Below, piece by piece: positions 17,307-32,893 of a stretch of 64,000 nucleotides of DNA (the first letter of the stretch is position 1; each line of letters starts with the position of its first letter). The translations under genes were made by a program, and so were the position numbers. The DNA is from Prosthecobacter sp. (lineage in GTDB: Bacteria; Verrucomicrobiota; Verrucomicrobiia; Verrucomicrobiales; Verrucomicrobiaceae): positions 62,001 to 126,000 of the forward strand of contig NZ_JACSRD010000169.1 of NCBI RefSeq assembly GCF_014879935.1, written 5' to 3'. The notes below the pieces were generated by a model. That model saw nothing but the letters and a program-made list of their open reading frames with translations. It searched no databases and was not told where the DNA came from.

Positions 17307-19484
17307 ATGAGCGACACGACCGCCCAAGCCCCCAAGTTCACCAACGCCCTCGCGAAGGAGCGCTCGCCCTACCTGCTGCAGCATGCGCACAATCCCGTGA
17401 ACTGGCTGCCCTGGGGCGACGAGGCGTTTGCCAAGGCCAAGGCCGAGGACAAACCGATCTTCCTCTCCTCCGGCTACTCCACCTGCCACTGGTGCCACGT
17501 GATGGAGCGCGAGTCTTTTGAGGACGAGGAGATCGCCAAGCAGATCAATGAGAGCTTCATCCCGGTGAAGGTGGACCGCGAGGAGCGCCCCGACGTCGAT
17601 CTCACCTACATGACCTACGTCCAGGCTGCCAGCGGCCACGGCGGCTGGCCGATGAGCGTCTTCCTCACGCCCGAACTCAAGCCGTTCTACGGCGGCACCT
17701 ATTACCCGCCGGAGAGCATGCCGGGCCGCATCGGCTTCAAAGCCCTGCTCACTGAACTCACGAAGGTCTGGAAGGAAGACCGCAAAGGCATCGAGGAACG
17801 AGCCACGCGCTCCGTGGACAAGCTGCAGGAGCACCTCGACAACGAAAACTCGGCCGTCAGCGACCACAATCACGACGCCATCATCCAAAAGGCCTATGAC
17901 GACCTTTCCGGCAGCTTTGACTACCACGAAGGCGGCTTCGGCAGCGCGCCGAAATTCCCCCGGCCGTCCACCTTGAACCTGCTCATGCGCATTCATCGCA
18001 TCCTCGCCGAGAAAAAGGGCGAGGATCGCTCGTCCGAAAGCGATTGGGCCATGGAGATGACCGTGAAGACCCTTCGCGGCATGGCGAACGGCGGCATGCG
18101 CGACCACGTCGGCGGCGGCTTCCATCGCTACAGCGTCGATGGCTACTGGCACATCCCGCATTACGAAAAGATGCTCTACGATCAGGGCCAGCTCCTCAGT
18201 GGCTATGCCGAGGCCTGGAAGCTCACGGAGAATGCGATGTTTGAAACCATCATCCGCAGCACCGTCGAGTATGCGAAGCGCGATCTCCGCCACCAAGACG
18301 GCGGCTTTTTCTCCGCCGAGGATGCCGACAGCCTCGCCACCGCCGATGCCGCTCACAAGACAGAAGGCGCGTTTTATGTCTGGAAGGCCGCCGAGATCGA
18401 CGAAATCCTCGGCAAGGAGAACGGCAGCATCTTCCGCTATGCCTATGGCGCCCGTCGTGACGGCAACGCCCGCCCGGAAAGCGATCCGCAGGGCGAACTC
18501 AAAGGCCTGAACACCCTCTACCGTGCCGCCTCCTTCAAACGCACCGGTGAGTACTTCAAAAAGCCCGCCGACGAGGTCAAAGTGATCATCGATGACGGTT
18601 TCAAGAAGCTCTTCGAAGCCCGTGCCAAACGCCCACGTCCGCATCTCGATGACAAAATCATCGCCGCGTGGAACGGACTCATGATCGGCGGCCTCGCCCG
18701 TGCCGGTGCCGCATTGGCCGATGCCGAAATGATCGCCCTGGCCGCCGGTGCCGCGCAATTCCTCCACGACCAGCTCTGCACCACACCGGGCAAGGAACTG
18801 CATCGCTCCTGGCGTGAAGGCCAGCGCGGACCCAAAGCCTTCGCCATCGACTACGCCTGCCTCATTCACGGCCTGCTCGACCTCTACGAGGCCGGCTTCG
18901 ATGTGAAATGGCTCCAGTGGGCCGTTTCCTTGCAAGCTGAGATGGATGCGCTCTTTCTCGACACCAAAAACGGCGGCTACTACAGCGTCCACACCGACAT
19001 GCCGAACAGCGTCCTCCGCATCAAGGAGGACTACGACGGTGCCGAGCCTTCACCGAACTCGCTCGCTGCGCTGAACCTCGTGCGCCTCAGCGCCATGCTC
19101 GCCAAGGACACCTGGAAGCAGCAGGCGGAGAAAATCTTCTCACTCTTCGGCTCCACGCTCAAAGACAGCCCCTCCGCCGTCCCCGTGATGACCATGGCCT
19201 TCGACCTCGATCAACGCGGGAAGCAGCAAATCGTCCTCGCGGGTGATTCGAGCACGCCCGAGTTCAAAGCGCTCGCGAATTTCATCCGTCGCAAATTTCT
19301 CCCCGCCGCCGTGCTCCTGCATGCCGATGGCGGCGAAGGCCAGTCCTGGCTCGCCCAGCACAACGAAGCCGTCGCCGGCATGAAGCCCGTTTCCAGCAAA
19401 CCCGCCGCCTACGTCTGCCAGAACTTCACCTGCCAGGCTCCCGTGACGACGGTGGAGGAATTGGAGAAACTCGTGCGCCCATAA
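17307..19484 (+). CDS. Thioredoxin-domain protein, DUF255/YyaL (SPATA20) family
   Basis: This encodes 725 residues from ATG 17307; a longer frame upstream overlaps hisF and lacks family sequence. The N-terminal thioredoxin-like domain begins with [20 protein letters not shown] and holds the redox-type motif [14 protein letters not shown] (Cys60, Cys63), then [13 protein letters not shown] and [11 protein letters not shown]. The C-terminal two-thirds is an (alpha/alpha)6 barrel like that of N-acylglucosamine epimerases ([30 protein letters not shown]) and ends with a small [14 protein letters not shown] motif. The family is cytoplasmic, highly conserved and without a firm biochemical role. The reading frame is intact. 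Confidence 0.93.
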   Translation: MSDTTAQAPKFTNALAKERSPYLLQHAHNPVNWLPWGDEAFAKAKAEDKPIFLSSGYSTCHWCHVMERESFEDEEIAKQINESFIPVKVDREERPDVDLTYMTYVQAASGHGGWPMSVFLTPELKPFYGGTYYPPESMPGRIGFKALLTELTKVWKEDRKGIEERATRSVDKLQEHLDNENSAVSDHNHDAIIQKAYDDLSGSFDYHEGGFGSAPKFPRPSTLNLLMRIHRILAEKKGEDRSSESDWAMEMTVKTLRGMANGGMRDHVGGGFHRYSVDGYWHIPHYEKMLYDQGQLLSGYAEAWKLTENAMFETIIRSTVEYAKRDLRHQDGGFFSAEDADSLATADAAHKTEGAFYVWKAAEIDEILGKENGSIFRYAYGARRDGNARPESDPQGELKGLNTLYRAASFKRTGEYFKKPADEVKVIIDDGFKKLFEARAKRPRPHLDDKIIAAWNGLMIGGLARAGAALADAEMIALAAGAAQFLHDQLCTTPGKELHRSWREGQRGPKAFAIDYACLIHGLLDLYEAGFDVKWLQWAVSLQAEMDALFLDTKNGGYYSVHTDMPNSVLRIKEDYDGAEPSPNSLAALNLVRLSAMLAKDTWKQQAEKIFSLFGSTLKDSPSAVPVMTMAFDLDQRGKQQIVLAGDSSTPEFKALANFIRRKFLPAAVLLHADGGEGQSWLAQHNEAVAGMKPVSSKPAAYVCQNFTCQAPVTTVEELEKLVRP

Positions 19485-19553
19485 AAGCCTGATCGGCGGA
19501 TTCGTGCTGCGCCCGATTGCTACGCGAGAACGTATCTCTATCCTCGCGTTCCC

Positions 19554-26102
<6,549 letters not shown>

Positions 26103-26137
26103 TTGCTGAATCGACGGCGATCCGAAATCATGAGTGT

Positions 26138-26848
26138 ATGAGCAGTCTTGAAGCAGTTCCACCACCTCGGTGGTATGAGAAGGTGTGGCCGGGTTTCGTG
26201 TTCACGTTTCTCGTCTGCATTGCGCACACGGCTGTCCCTGCATTCCTGCACTCCTCACTTTTAGAGTCTTTTTCAGATCGAATCGCTCATGCCTTGGTCA
26301 TGGGCCTTGTCTTCAGCGGTATGGCCTTTGCGTTTGTGATTGCTCCTGCTTATGTGGCACTACTTCTGTTGCTGCGCTGGCTGAAGGTTGCTGCCCGTTG
26401 GCGAGTCTGGACTCTACCCTTGCTATTAATGGCTTTCCTTCTCTTGTCGATTCGTTCAACCCTGAACAAACTGACTCCCGAAGGTGAGCGAAGAATGTTT
26501 CAGAGTAGTGTCGGAGTGCCCATCCCAAAGAATGCGAGGCTCGTGTTGGCTCAACACACATTTGCTCTCGCCGATCACCGGCAACTTTGGCTCTTGGAGG
26601 GAAGCCCGGGTGATTTCGAGCGATTGGTTCAATCTCGGGGGTGGGCACCCGCTGATAGAAGCCTACTCCCGATTGCAGGTGTGGCGATTCAACGTGCCGA
26701 AACCTATTTCAGCCCAAAAGCATCCTGGCAGGCAGATGTCATTTACTGGTGGTCCGCCGATGAACACAGCACGCCCATAGTTCACCGTGAGGTTTGCTTG
26801 TTGGCTGACTCGGAGCGTCGTCGATGGATCGTTTGGATCGTAGATTGA
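26138..26848 (+). CDS. Membrane protein of unknown function
   Basis: This encodes 236 residues from ATG 26138; a GTG at 26099 overlapping the uvrA stop would add 13 residues. Three hydrophobic segments are clear in the first half (FVFTFLVCIAHTAVPAFL, a second around ALVMGLVFSGMAFAFVIAPA running into YVALLLLLRWL, and VWTLPLLLMAFLLLS). These are followed by a soluble domain of about 130 residues ending RRRWIVWIVD. The family is not recognised. GC is a little lower than in uvrA. Spacing to uvrA (36 bp) allows co-transcription. Confidence 0.7.
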   Translation: MSSLEAVPPPRWYEKVWPGFVFTFLVCIAHTAVPAFLHSSLLESFSDRIAHALVMGLVFSGMAFAFVIAPAYVALLLLLRWLKVAARWRVWTLPLLLMAFLLLSIRSTLNKLTPEGERRMFQSSVGVPIPKNARLVLAQHTFALADHRQLWLLEGSPGDFERLVQSRGWAPADRSLLPIAGVAIQRAETYFSPKASWQADVIYWWSADEHSTPIVHREVCLLADSERRRWIVWIVD

Positions 26849-26861
26849 AAGCTTTTGCCAT

Positions 26862-27027
26862 TCGCGACAGCGTCGTGGAGTGCGGTGGCAAGCCTGGGCG
26901 CAACACCGCTGTCGTGTGCCGGACGGATCGCTGAGGTCGAAGGACGATCTTCCTGCGCTCGACAGCGGTGTCGCCGATGCAAGGTGCCCTTGCATCTCTG
27001 CCACCGCACTCCACGACGCTGTCGCGA
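26862..27027. repeat. 166-bp element with perfect 29-bp terminal inverted repeats
   Basis: Positions 26862-26890 (starting TCGCGACAGCGTCGTGGAG) are the exact reverse complement of 26999-27027. Inside, ACACCGCTGTCG (26903-26914) pairs with CGACAGCGGTGT (26960-26971), and GATGCAAGG-tgc-CCTTGCATC (26976-26996) forms another hairpin. There is no coding capacity of its own, so it is MITE-like. It shares the AGCGTCnTGGAGTGC core with the element in uvrA. It fills the gap between the membrane protein and the CYTH gene and could double as a bidirectional terminator. Confidence 0.85.
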
Positions 27028-27033
27028 TTAAAG

Positions 27034-27501
27034 TCACCCCCACTCGCTAAACGGCCTCTCCGACAGGCTCGCATTCGAGTAGCGGAAGTCGTGCGACACC
27101 TCGTCACCGAGCCACTCAGGACGAGCGAAGACCGTTTCTTCGGATGGAAGCTCAATTTCGGCGACGATGAGGCCGGCGTTGGCGCCGTTGAACTCGTCGA
27201 TTTCCCAGCGGGAGCCTTCGTGGAGGACGATGTGGCGGGTTTTGTCGATCAGCGGCTGGAAACAGAGTGGGATGAGTTCGCGGGCGGTTTCCAGCGGTAG
27301 TGGGAACTCGATCTCGGATCGCGAAATGCCCTCGGTTTTGCCTTTGATGGTCATCCAGGCCTGTTCGCCGCTGATTCGCACCCGCACGGTGCGTTCCGGA
27401 TCACGCGACAGATAGCCCTGAGTGATGCGCAGGCTTTGGGTGATCGCGTTGCGCCAGCTCTCGGAGGCGAGGAGGAATTTGCGTTCGATTTCGGCGGGCA
27501 T
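27034..27501 (-). CDS. CYTH-domain triphosphatase-like protein
   Basis: This encodes 155 residues from ATG 27501; an upstream in-frame start adds a non-conserved leader. The N-terminal MPAEIERKFLL is the ExExK motif of the CYTH/triphosphate-tunnel-metalloenzyme superfamily, which hydrolyses inorganic triphosphate or related phosphoanhydrides. Further tunnel residues appear in ERTVRVRIS, WMTIKGK, SRSEIEFPLP, KTRHIV and WEIDEFNG...LIVAEIELPSE. The length suits the short bacterial CYTH type (YgiF/NeuTTM-like, no CHAD domain). It is divergent from the YebC-like gene. Confidence 0.92.
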   Translation of the reverse strand: MPAEIERKFLLASESWRNAITQSLRITQGYLSRDPERTVRVRISGEQAWMTIKGKTEGISRSEIEFPLPLETARELIPLCFQPLIDKTRHIVLHEGSRWEIDEFNGANAGLIVAEIELPSEETVFARPEWLGDEVSHDFRYSNASLSERPFSEWG

Positions 27502-27625
27502 GGTTGTGATTAACAGCAAGGACAGCGTCCGCCAGTCCAATTGCCGCGGGCCGAACCCTCACTCTTGCATTTCCCCCGGCCTGCTCTTCCATGGCGTCCA
27601 ATCCTCAACGCAAGACACACACATC

Positions 27626-28342
27626 ATGGGCGCACAATGGAAACAGAAATGGCGGGAACTGGCGGCGGACCAGAAGGGCAAGATCACGGGCAAGCTGGTG
27701 CGTGAAATCCAGGTGGCGGCGAAGCTGGGCGGGCCGCATCCGGAGTTCAATGCGCGTCTGGCTGCGGCGGTGGCGAATGCGAAGAAGCAGAGCGTGACGC
27801 GTGATACGATCGAGCGTGCGATTGCGAAGGGCTCAGGGACGGGCCCGGACGCGGTGCAGTATGAGACTGTGATTTACGAAGGATTCACGCCGCACCGGGT
27901 GCCGGTGATCGTGGAATGCCTCACGGACAACAACAACCGCACGTCATCGGAGGTGAAGGTGTTGTTCCGTGCGGGAAGCATGGGCAAGGTGGCGTGGATG
28001 TTCGACCACTGCGGCCTGATCGAGGCGCATCATGCGGACAAGTCACTCGACATCGAAGTGGCGGCGCTCGAAACCGAGGCGGAGAATGTGGAACCGATGG
28101 AAGTCGAGGATGAAGAGGCCGCTGGCCACATCGGCGCGCGGTTTTTCACGCAGACGACGACGCTGGACGCGGTGACGAAGGCGCTGAAGGCGGCCGGATG
28201 GGTGATCACGAGTTCGGAGCTGGGCTATCACCCGAAGGAGTATCCTGAGATCAGCGATGCGCAGCGGGAGGAGGTGACGAACTTCCTCCAGGCGCTCGAC
28301 GGACACGATGATGTGCACCGGGTGTATGCGGCGCTGAAGTAA
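27626..28342 (+). CDS. YebC/PmpR-family protein
   Basis: This encodes 238 residues from ATG 27626. The family comprises cytoplasmic DNA- or ribosome-associated factors described as transcriptional regulators and, more recently, as translation factors for proline stretches. Conserved YebC segments are GKLVREIQVAAKLGG, NARLAAAVANAKKQSV, TIERAIAKGSG, YEGFTPHRVPVIVECLTDNNNRT, GSMGKVAWMFD and the C-terminal LDGHDDVHRVYAAL. The N-terminus is unusual: MGAQWKQKWRELAADQKG replaces the usual MAGHSKWANIKHRK, so this may belong to a divergent subfamily. Its stop codon overlaps the next start by one base (TAATG). Confidence 0.9.
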   Translation: MGAQWKQKWRELAADQKGKITGKLVREIQVAAKLGGPHPEFNARLAAAVANAKKQSVTRDTIERAIAKGSGTGPDAVQYETVIYEGFTPHRVPVIVECLTDNNNRTSSEVKVLFRAGSMGKVAWMFDHCGLIEAHHADKSLDIEVAALETEAENVEPMEVEDEEAAGHIGARFFTQTTTLDAVTKALKAAGWVITSSELGYHPKEYPEISDAQREEVTNFLQALDGHDDVHRVYAALK

Positions 28343-28456
28343 TGACGAATGAGGAATTCCGAATGACGAACGAAGTTCGAAGCTCGAATGACGAGGCAAG
28401 GCTTCGTCGATCATCGGGTGTTCGTTCGGGTCTGGTCATTCATTCGTCGTTCACCA
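28342..28456. repeat. GAATGACGAA-type repeat forming the start of the next CDS
   Basis: The first ~115 bp after yebC-like consists of ATGACGAATGA, CGAATGACGAACGAAG and CTCGAATGACGAGG copies on the left, with the opposed TCATTCATTCGTCGTTCA on the right (about 28435-28452), making an imperfect inverted repeat. Such GAATGACGAATGACGAA strings are dispersed in verrucomicrobial intergenic DNA (recalled). Here the repeat supplies the in-frame ATG codons of the following gene. Confidence 0.6.
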
Positions 28457-30528
28457 TTGTGGTTTTGTCATTTTTGCTGCTGCTTTGCGGCTGCAAAAAG
28501 GCCAGGCTGCCATCGAAGGCGAAGGCGGAACCGCAGGTGGTGGTGAAGCCGACGTTGATCACCGAAGCCGCGCGACTCGGGCTGGCGGGACGGGTTCCGG
28601 CGGATGTGGCGTTCTGCGTGAGCAGCGTGCAGGGGAGGAAGCACTTTGAGGCATTGAAAGCCTCGAACTGGTGGAAGCAGATGGCGACGTTTGTGGAGGA
28701 TCAGTTGCCGGCGGACGAAACTGCGGGCGGAGTCACGGTGGACGATGCGTTTGTGGCCTTCGGAAAGGACAGCGTGAAGGGGATCGTGATGCTGAGGCAG
28801 TTGAACGATCTCTACAACGAGACGGCGTATCGTGGCATGATGAGCGGCGGGATGTTGAAGGGCCTGGGCACGCAGTTTGACGCGGCGAAGATGGTCGAGG
28901 CGGCGCTGGGCGACGCGCAGGTGATGGAGGCGCTGATTCTGTGGCTGGAACGGTTTGAAATGCCATCCGTGATGATCGGCGTGGCGTCGCCGGAGCCGGA
29001 GAAGGTGCTGCAAAGGTTCAGCAGTGTGCTGCGGCTGGCGGAATGGCTGGGTGAGGCGCCACAATCGCGGATCGTGACGACGCAGGGCGAGCAGATCACG
29101 GTGAACGTGGTCGCGATGAGCCAGATTTTGACGACGGAGCAGCGGCGGGCGTGGATGGAGGCGCTGCCGCCGATGGCAGCGGAGATGAAGGACCGCATCG
29201 CACGCGGAATCGAGGTGCTGGCGCAGAAGAAGTGGGTGCTGGCGATGGGTCTGGGGAAGGAACGGGCCTATCTGGCCGTGGCGCCGACGATTGAGCAGGT
29301 GCGGCTGGCGAACGCGGCGGAGGATTCCATGCTGTCGCGGGCGGAGATGCGGCCGCTGGATGGAAATGTGATGAAGAACCTGGGCGTGATCGCCTGCTGG
29401 GACGGGGAGTTTTTGAGTGCCTTGCAGTCGGACGAACCGTTCCAGCCGATGGTGCGTGGATTGCTGGCGGGATTGCAGCAGGAGCGGACGTTTGCGGGCG
29501 TGGCGCGTGCGCTGGAGCCGTTGGTGGTGGAACTGGCAGCAGCAGAGCGTGCCTGCTATCGCGGGGATTACGCCACAGGCGCCCTGTCGGCGTGGTGGGA
29601 AGGCGGTTTGCAGGCAGAATGGACGGGTGGCGTGAGCAAGGCGAGCACGAAGGTGCTTTCCCAGACTTCGGCGCTTCATTCACTGCTGGATGAGCCGTCA
29701 GTAGTGTTCGGCATGAGCGGCCAGAGCACCTCGGCAGGAGCAGGACGTGCGTATTTCGAGGCGTGGATGACGACGGCGCATGCCGCTGCGGTGGAACTGG
29801 TCAAAGCAGGCGTCGGCGGGGAGCAGGCAGCAGGCCTGCTGAAGCTGGTGGATGAGGGGATTCTGCCAGAAGTGGTGGAGGTGTATGATGGCACGAAGTC
29901 GATCTGGCAGAAGGGGCTGGGCGGCGATGGCGCGTTCGTGGCCGATGTGGGCGGGAAGATGCCTGCGCTGCCAGGATTGCCGCCCGGAGGGCGGGAAGTG
30001 CCGCTGGCACGACTGGTGATGGTGCAGGAGATGAAGAACCGCGAGCTGATCGGCGTGTCCTGGGAGAACATCGAGACGGCGGCGCAGAAACTGGCGAACC
30101 AACTGCCGCTGCCGCAACCTTTTGAACTGCCGAAACCGTTGAGGCGGCAGGACGATGGCGTGACGAGTTACACGTATGCGCTGCCGTTTGAATCGGACGA
30201 TCTGGTGCCGTGCGTGTCGCTGACGGAGCGCTGGTTCATGATAGGAACGTCCCGGGAGCAGCAGATTCGAATCGAGAAGAACCTGCGGCAGCCGGGTTCT
30301 GCCTTGATGCCGGGTCTGCGGGTGAAGGCCGGGTTCGCGAAGCTGCGGGAGTTTCTGAAGGCGTTCGCAACGGCACGCGGCAGCGCTGGTGGCGAGGTGG
30401 ATGGATTGAAAAGCGCTGTGAAATGGCTGGAGCCGCTGGATGCGATGGATCTGCGCGTGTGGGGCGAGGGCGACGTGGGGCGGGGTGCGATGTCGTGGAA
30501 GATGCACGACGTTTTGCGGTATGACTGA
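28342..30528 (+). CDS. Predicted lipoprotein of unknown function
   Basis: This encodes up to 728 residues; ATG 28342 and ATG 28363 both lie in a repeat, and GTG 28459 is the only alternative before the lipobox. A hydrophobic stretch followed by LLLLCGCKKA indicates lipid attachment at Cys of the LCGC lipobox (about residue 48-50). The rest is a mainly helical, Ala/Leu/Glu-rich soluble domain with ADVAFCVSSVQGRKHFEAL near the start and SLTERWFMIGTSREQQ near the end, reminiscent of DUF3352-like proteins, though I do not claim the family. No catalytic motif is visible. It is probably transcribed with the YebC-like gene (1-bp overlap). Confidence 0.7.
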   Translation: MTNEEFRMTNEVRSSNDEARLRRSSGVRSGLVIHSSFTIVVLSFLLLLCGCKKARLPSKAKAEPQVVVKPTLITEAARLGLAGRVPADVAFCVSSVQGRKHFEALKASNWWKQMATFVEDQLPADETAGGVTVDDAFVAFGKDSVKGIVMLRQLNDLYNETAYRGMMSGGMLKGLGTQFDAAKMVEAALGDAQVMEALILWLERFEMPSVMIGVASPEPEKVLQRFSSVLRLAEWLGEAPQSRIVTTQGEQITVNVVAMSQILTTEQRRAWMEALPPMAAEMKDRIARGIEVLAQKKWVLAMGLGKERAYLAVAPTIEQVRLANAAEDSMLSRAEMRPLDGNVMKNLGVIACWDGEFLSALQSDEPFQPMVRGLLAGLQQERTFAGVARALEPLVVELAAAERACYRGDYATGALSAWWEGGLQAEWTGGVSKASTKVLSQTSALHSLLDEPSVVFGMSGQSTSAGAGRAYFEAWMTTAHAAAVELVKAGVGGEQAAGLLKLVDEGILPEVVEVYDGTKSIWQKGLGGDGAFVADVGGKMPALPGLPPGGREVPLARLVMVQEMKNRELIGVSWENIETAAQKLANQLPLPQPFELPKPLRRQDDGVTSYTYALPFESDDLVPCVSLTERWFMIGTSREQQIRIEKNLRQPGSALMPGLRVKAGFAKLREFLKAFATARGSAGGEVDGLKSAVKWLEPLDAMDLRVWGEGDVGRGAMSWKMHDVLRYD

Positions 30529-30755
30529 TCAGAGGCCGCTCGCGGCTTGAGTGCCCGCGTTTGGCCGCAGCAGAGCGCTGTTGTCCCGCATTTCTGACAC
30601 TCTCTTCATGGGAAGCCACACGATGCGAGGCCGCGTTTTGCCGCTCGGTATTCTCTTCGCGACTTCGTAGCCGATACTGAGTCGGTGCCTTCGCGGAATC
30701 GGAATTCCGCGCTACATCGCCGCTGCGCAAGCACCTCCAGGTGTGACAAATGCGG
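30529..30755. repeat. Gap with small hairpins, no gene
   Basis: This 227-bp gap lies between convergent genes. It contains GCCGCTCGCGGC (30535-30546), GCGGAAT-cgga-ATTCCGC (30693-30710) and an adjacent CCGATACTGAGTCGG. The last two together resemble a decayed dispersed repeat, and the first may help terminate transcription. No coding region is supported. Confidence 0.45.
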
Positions 30756-32837
30756 CTACTTCGCAGGTGCCGCAGCTTCAGCCTGGGGCTGCCAGGTGAG
30801 TGTGCCGTTTTCGCCTTTGAGATAGGTGACGGGAACGGATTTGCCAGCTGGGCCATCGGGTTGGAAGCGACCTTCGGCATCAAAATTGGCCAGACGGCCT
30901 TTGGCGTATCGAATCCAGCCGATCAGCCGGCCGGAATCGTCGTCGTAACGATACACGTCACGCCATTGCTTCGGGGTGGTGAGACGTGGGCTGACGTAGG
31001 CGGGCTCGGTGGAGCGTTCCAGGACGTCGGGGAAGAGAACCTGGCTGAGAAGGGTGAGATTGAGGCCGCGGAGCATGTGGCGCTCGCCAAGCGACAGCCG
31101 CTCTGGCGGAGACATGGTGTCGATCTGGCCGGATGCATGCTCGATCAGCACGCCCTGCATGATGAGGCGGTGAAGGTCTGCGCGGACATCGGCCACGGCG
31201 GACGATTTGGTTGATTGGGCGGCGAGCGCATCGAGCTCACGCTGGAGGCCAAAGTAGAGCGTGTCGAAGCCGGCGATGGAGTGCAGGACACGCTCAAGGG
31301 TCTGGCGGACGGTGAGGCCGGCAGGATCGAGGAGATGCTTTTTCAAAGTGGCGCTGATGTCCGTGCCGAGCTGGGAGCGCAGCTTCGCGGCCTCGTCTTT
31401 GCGTTTGTCATCCCCAGCGATGGCTTCGAGCGCATCCGACTGCGGTTTGAGTGTGAGGTAGAGCTTCTGGAGGGCTTCGCGCTCCGCAGGTTTCAGCGTC
31501 TGGTCGAGGAGACGGCTGCGGAGATTGGTGTCCTTGAGACTGAAGGCGAGGAGCACTCTGACCCAGCGCGGATCGGTGTCGGTGACAGGCAGGCCAAAGT
31601 CGGGATTGTGCGTCTGATAGTGGATCTCGGAGACACGGCCCTGCACGTCGTAGAAGTGCATCTCGTTCGGCAGCATGTAGAAGCTGATGATGGCAGGAGC
31701 GCTGATGTTGACGCCGTTGTCAGCGAAGATGCCGATGTCGATGCGATGACTGCGGATTCCGGTGGCATTGATGACGGGCGGCTGCCAACGGACACGGAGG
31801 CGCATGACGCCCTTTCCTTCCGAATTGTCGATGCGGACGAAGCGTGGGTCGCCCTGAAGCACCTGCGCGCGCATGGCGAGGGGCTTTTTGGTGAGATTGA
31901 GCGTCTTTTCGAAGCTGAGGAGCATGCCGTGCTCCGCCTCGTTGCCACGCAGGATGCGGGCGATGGAGAACGGCGTGTCGGAGAGCTGCCACGGATAGTT
32001 GCCGGGCAGTTCGAAGTAGTTTTTGCCGGACTCGATCTTGGTCTCTTCCAGCACCTGAATGACCACGACGGGCGGAACGGTCTCCGGCGTCATGTCGTGG
32101 GCGATCTGGATCATCTTGGCCTCATCGATCTGCGAACCGTCGAAGACCACGGGATGCGCTTTTCCAGTGAAGTAATCCTCGGGCGTGCGGACCATTTGGT
32201 TCGAGCGACGGAAGATGGACTGGAGCGTGGGGCAGAGCAGACGCTTTTCGATGAGGATCTTCTGCGTCTCCGGGCGTAATGCGGCGGTGGCGGAGAGCAA
32301 CGCCCGCAGGAAGGGCTGGTCGGTGAAGGAGGAGCCTTGCGAAATGACCAAGCAAGGCGTGTTCAGAGGAAGGAGATCGCCATAACCGCCGATGCCGTTG
32401 GCCCCGATGTCGTGGTCGAGGTGCTCGGGATAGATGAAGAGGTTGTTCGAGAGATACTGCTGGGCCAGGAAGCGGTTGCCGCCGGGATCCATCATGTACA
32501 TGCGCGGCAGGCAGCCGAGCTGGGTGGCGGCCGAGGCCATGGAGCAGTTGCCGAGCGTCGGCGTGGCGCGGATCTGGGTGGCGGCGCCTTTGTCGTTCGC
32601 CGTGCTTTTGAAGACCTGGAGCTGGGGATATTCGGCGGTGTTCAGCGGCGAGTGCTGGCCGTCGCGGTTTTCATAGGTGATGGCCTTCAGGCCTGCAGCG
32701 GTACCATTGACGAACCATTCATTGAGCTTTTTGGCCACCTCATCCGTGCGGGTGGTGACAGGCTCGGCGGAGATACCCCCAAATCCCAGCGCCAGAAACG
32801 CAAGGACGCGCGGAGCTGCCGTGGGCGCGAAGAACAC
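30756..32837 (-). CDS. Large exported protein of unknown function
   Basis: This encodes 693 residues starting at GTG 32837, giving a signal-peptide-like N-terminus (FFAPTAAPRVLAFLALGFGG, then ISAEP). The mature protein opens with TDEVAKKLNEWFVNGTAAGLKAITYENRDGQHS and later shows GNCSMASAATQLGCLPRMYM, a long beta-rich middle (VMRLRVRWQPPVINATG) and a helical segment rich in Leu/Glu. The C-terminal segments WRDVYRYDDDSGRLIGWIRYAKG and FDAEGRFQPDG look like a small beta domain. The family is not recognised; I suspect it is restricted to this phylum. It lies 56 bp downstream of the sensor kinase on the same strand and may share its transcript. Confidence 0.75.
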   Translation of the reverse strand: MFFAPTAAPRVLAFLALGFGGISAEPVTTRTDEVAKKLNEWFVNGTAAGLKAITYENRDGQHSPLNTAEYPQLQVFKSTANDKGAATQIRATPTLGNCSMASAATQLGCLPRMYMMDPGGNRFLAQQYLSNNLFIYPEHLDHDIGANGIGGYGDLLPLNTPCLVISQGSSFTDQPFLRALLSATAALRPETQKILIEKRLLCPTLQSIFRRSNQMVRTPEDYFTGKAHPVVFDGSQIDEAKMIQIAHDMTPETVPPVVVIQVLEETKIESGKNYFELPGNYPWQLSDTPFSIARILRGNEAEHGMLLSFEKTLNLTKKPLAMRAQVLQGDPRFVRIDNSEGKGVMRLRVRWQPPVINATGIRSHRIDIGIFADNGVNISAPAIISFYMLPNEMHFYDVQGRVSEIHYQTHNPDFGLPVTDTDPRWVRVLLAFSLKDTNLRSRLLDQTLKPAEREALQKLYLTLKPQSDALEAIAGDDKRKDEAAKLRSQLGTDISATLKKHLLDPAGLTVRQTLERVLHSIAGFDTLYFGLQRELDALAAQSTKSSAVADVRADLHRLIMQGVLIEHASGQIDTMSPPERLSLGERHMLRGLNLTLLSQVLFPDVLERSTEPAYVSPRLTTPKQWRDVYRYDDDSGRLIGWIRYAKGRLANFDAEGRFQPDGPAGKSVPVTYLKGENGTLTWQPQAEAAAPAK

Positions 32838-32893
32838 GCGCCACTGTCACGAAGGGCCACACATTCGCAAAAGGAATATGCCGGGAGAAAGGT

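Noticed and set aside
17058-18992. 644-codon minus-strand frame opposite the DUF255 gene
   Set aside because: The plus strand carries a full conserved family member; the opposite frame is an antisense shadow of high-GC codons.
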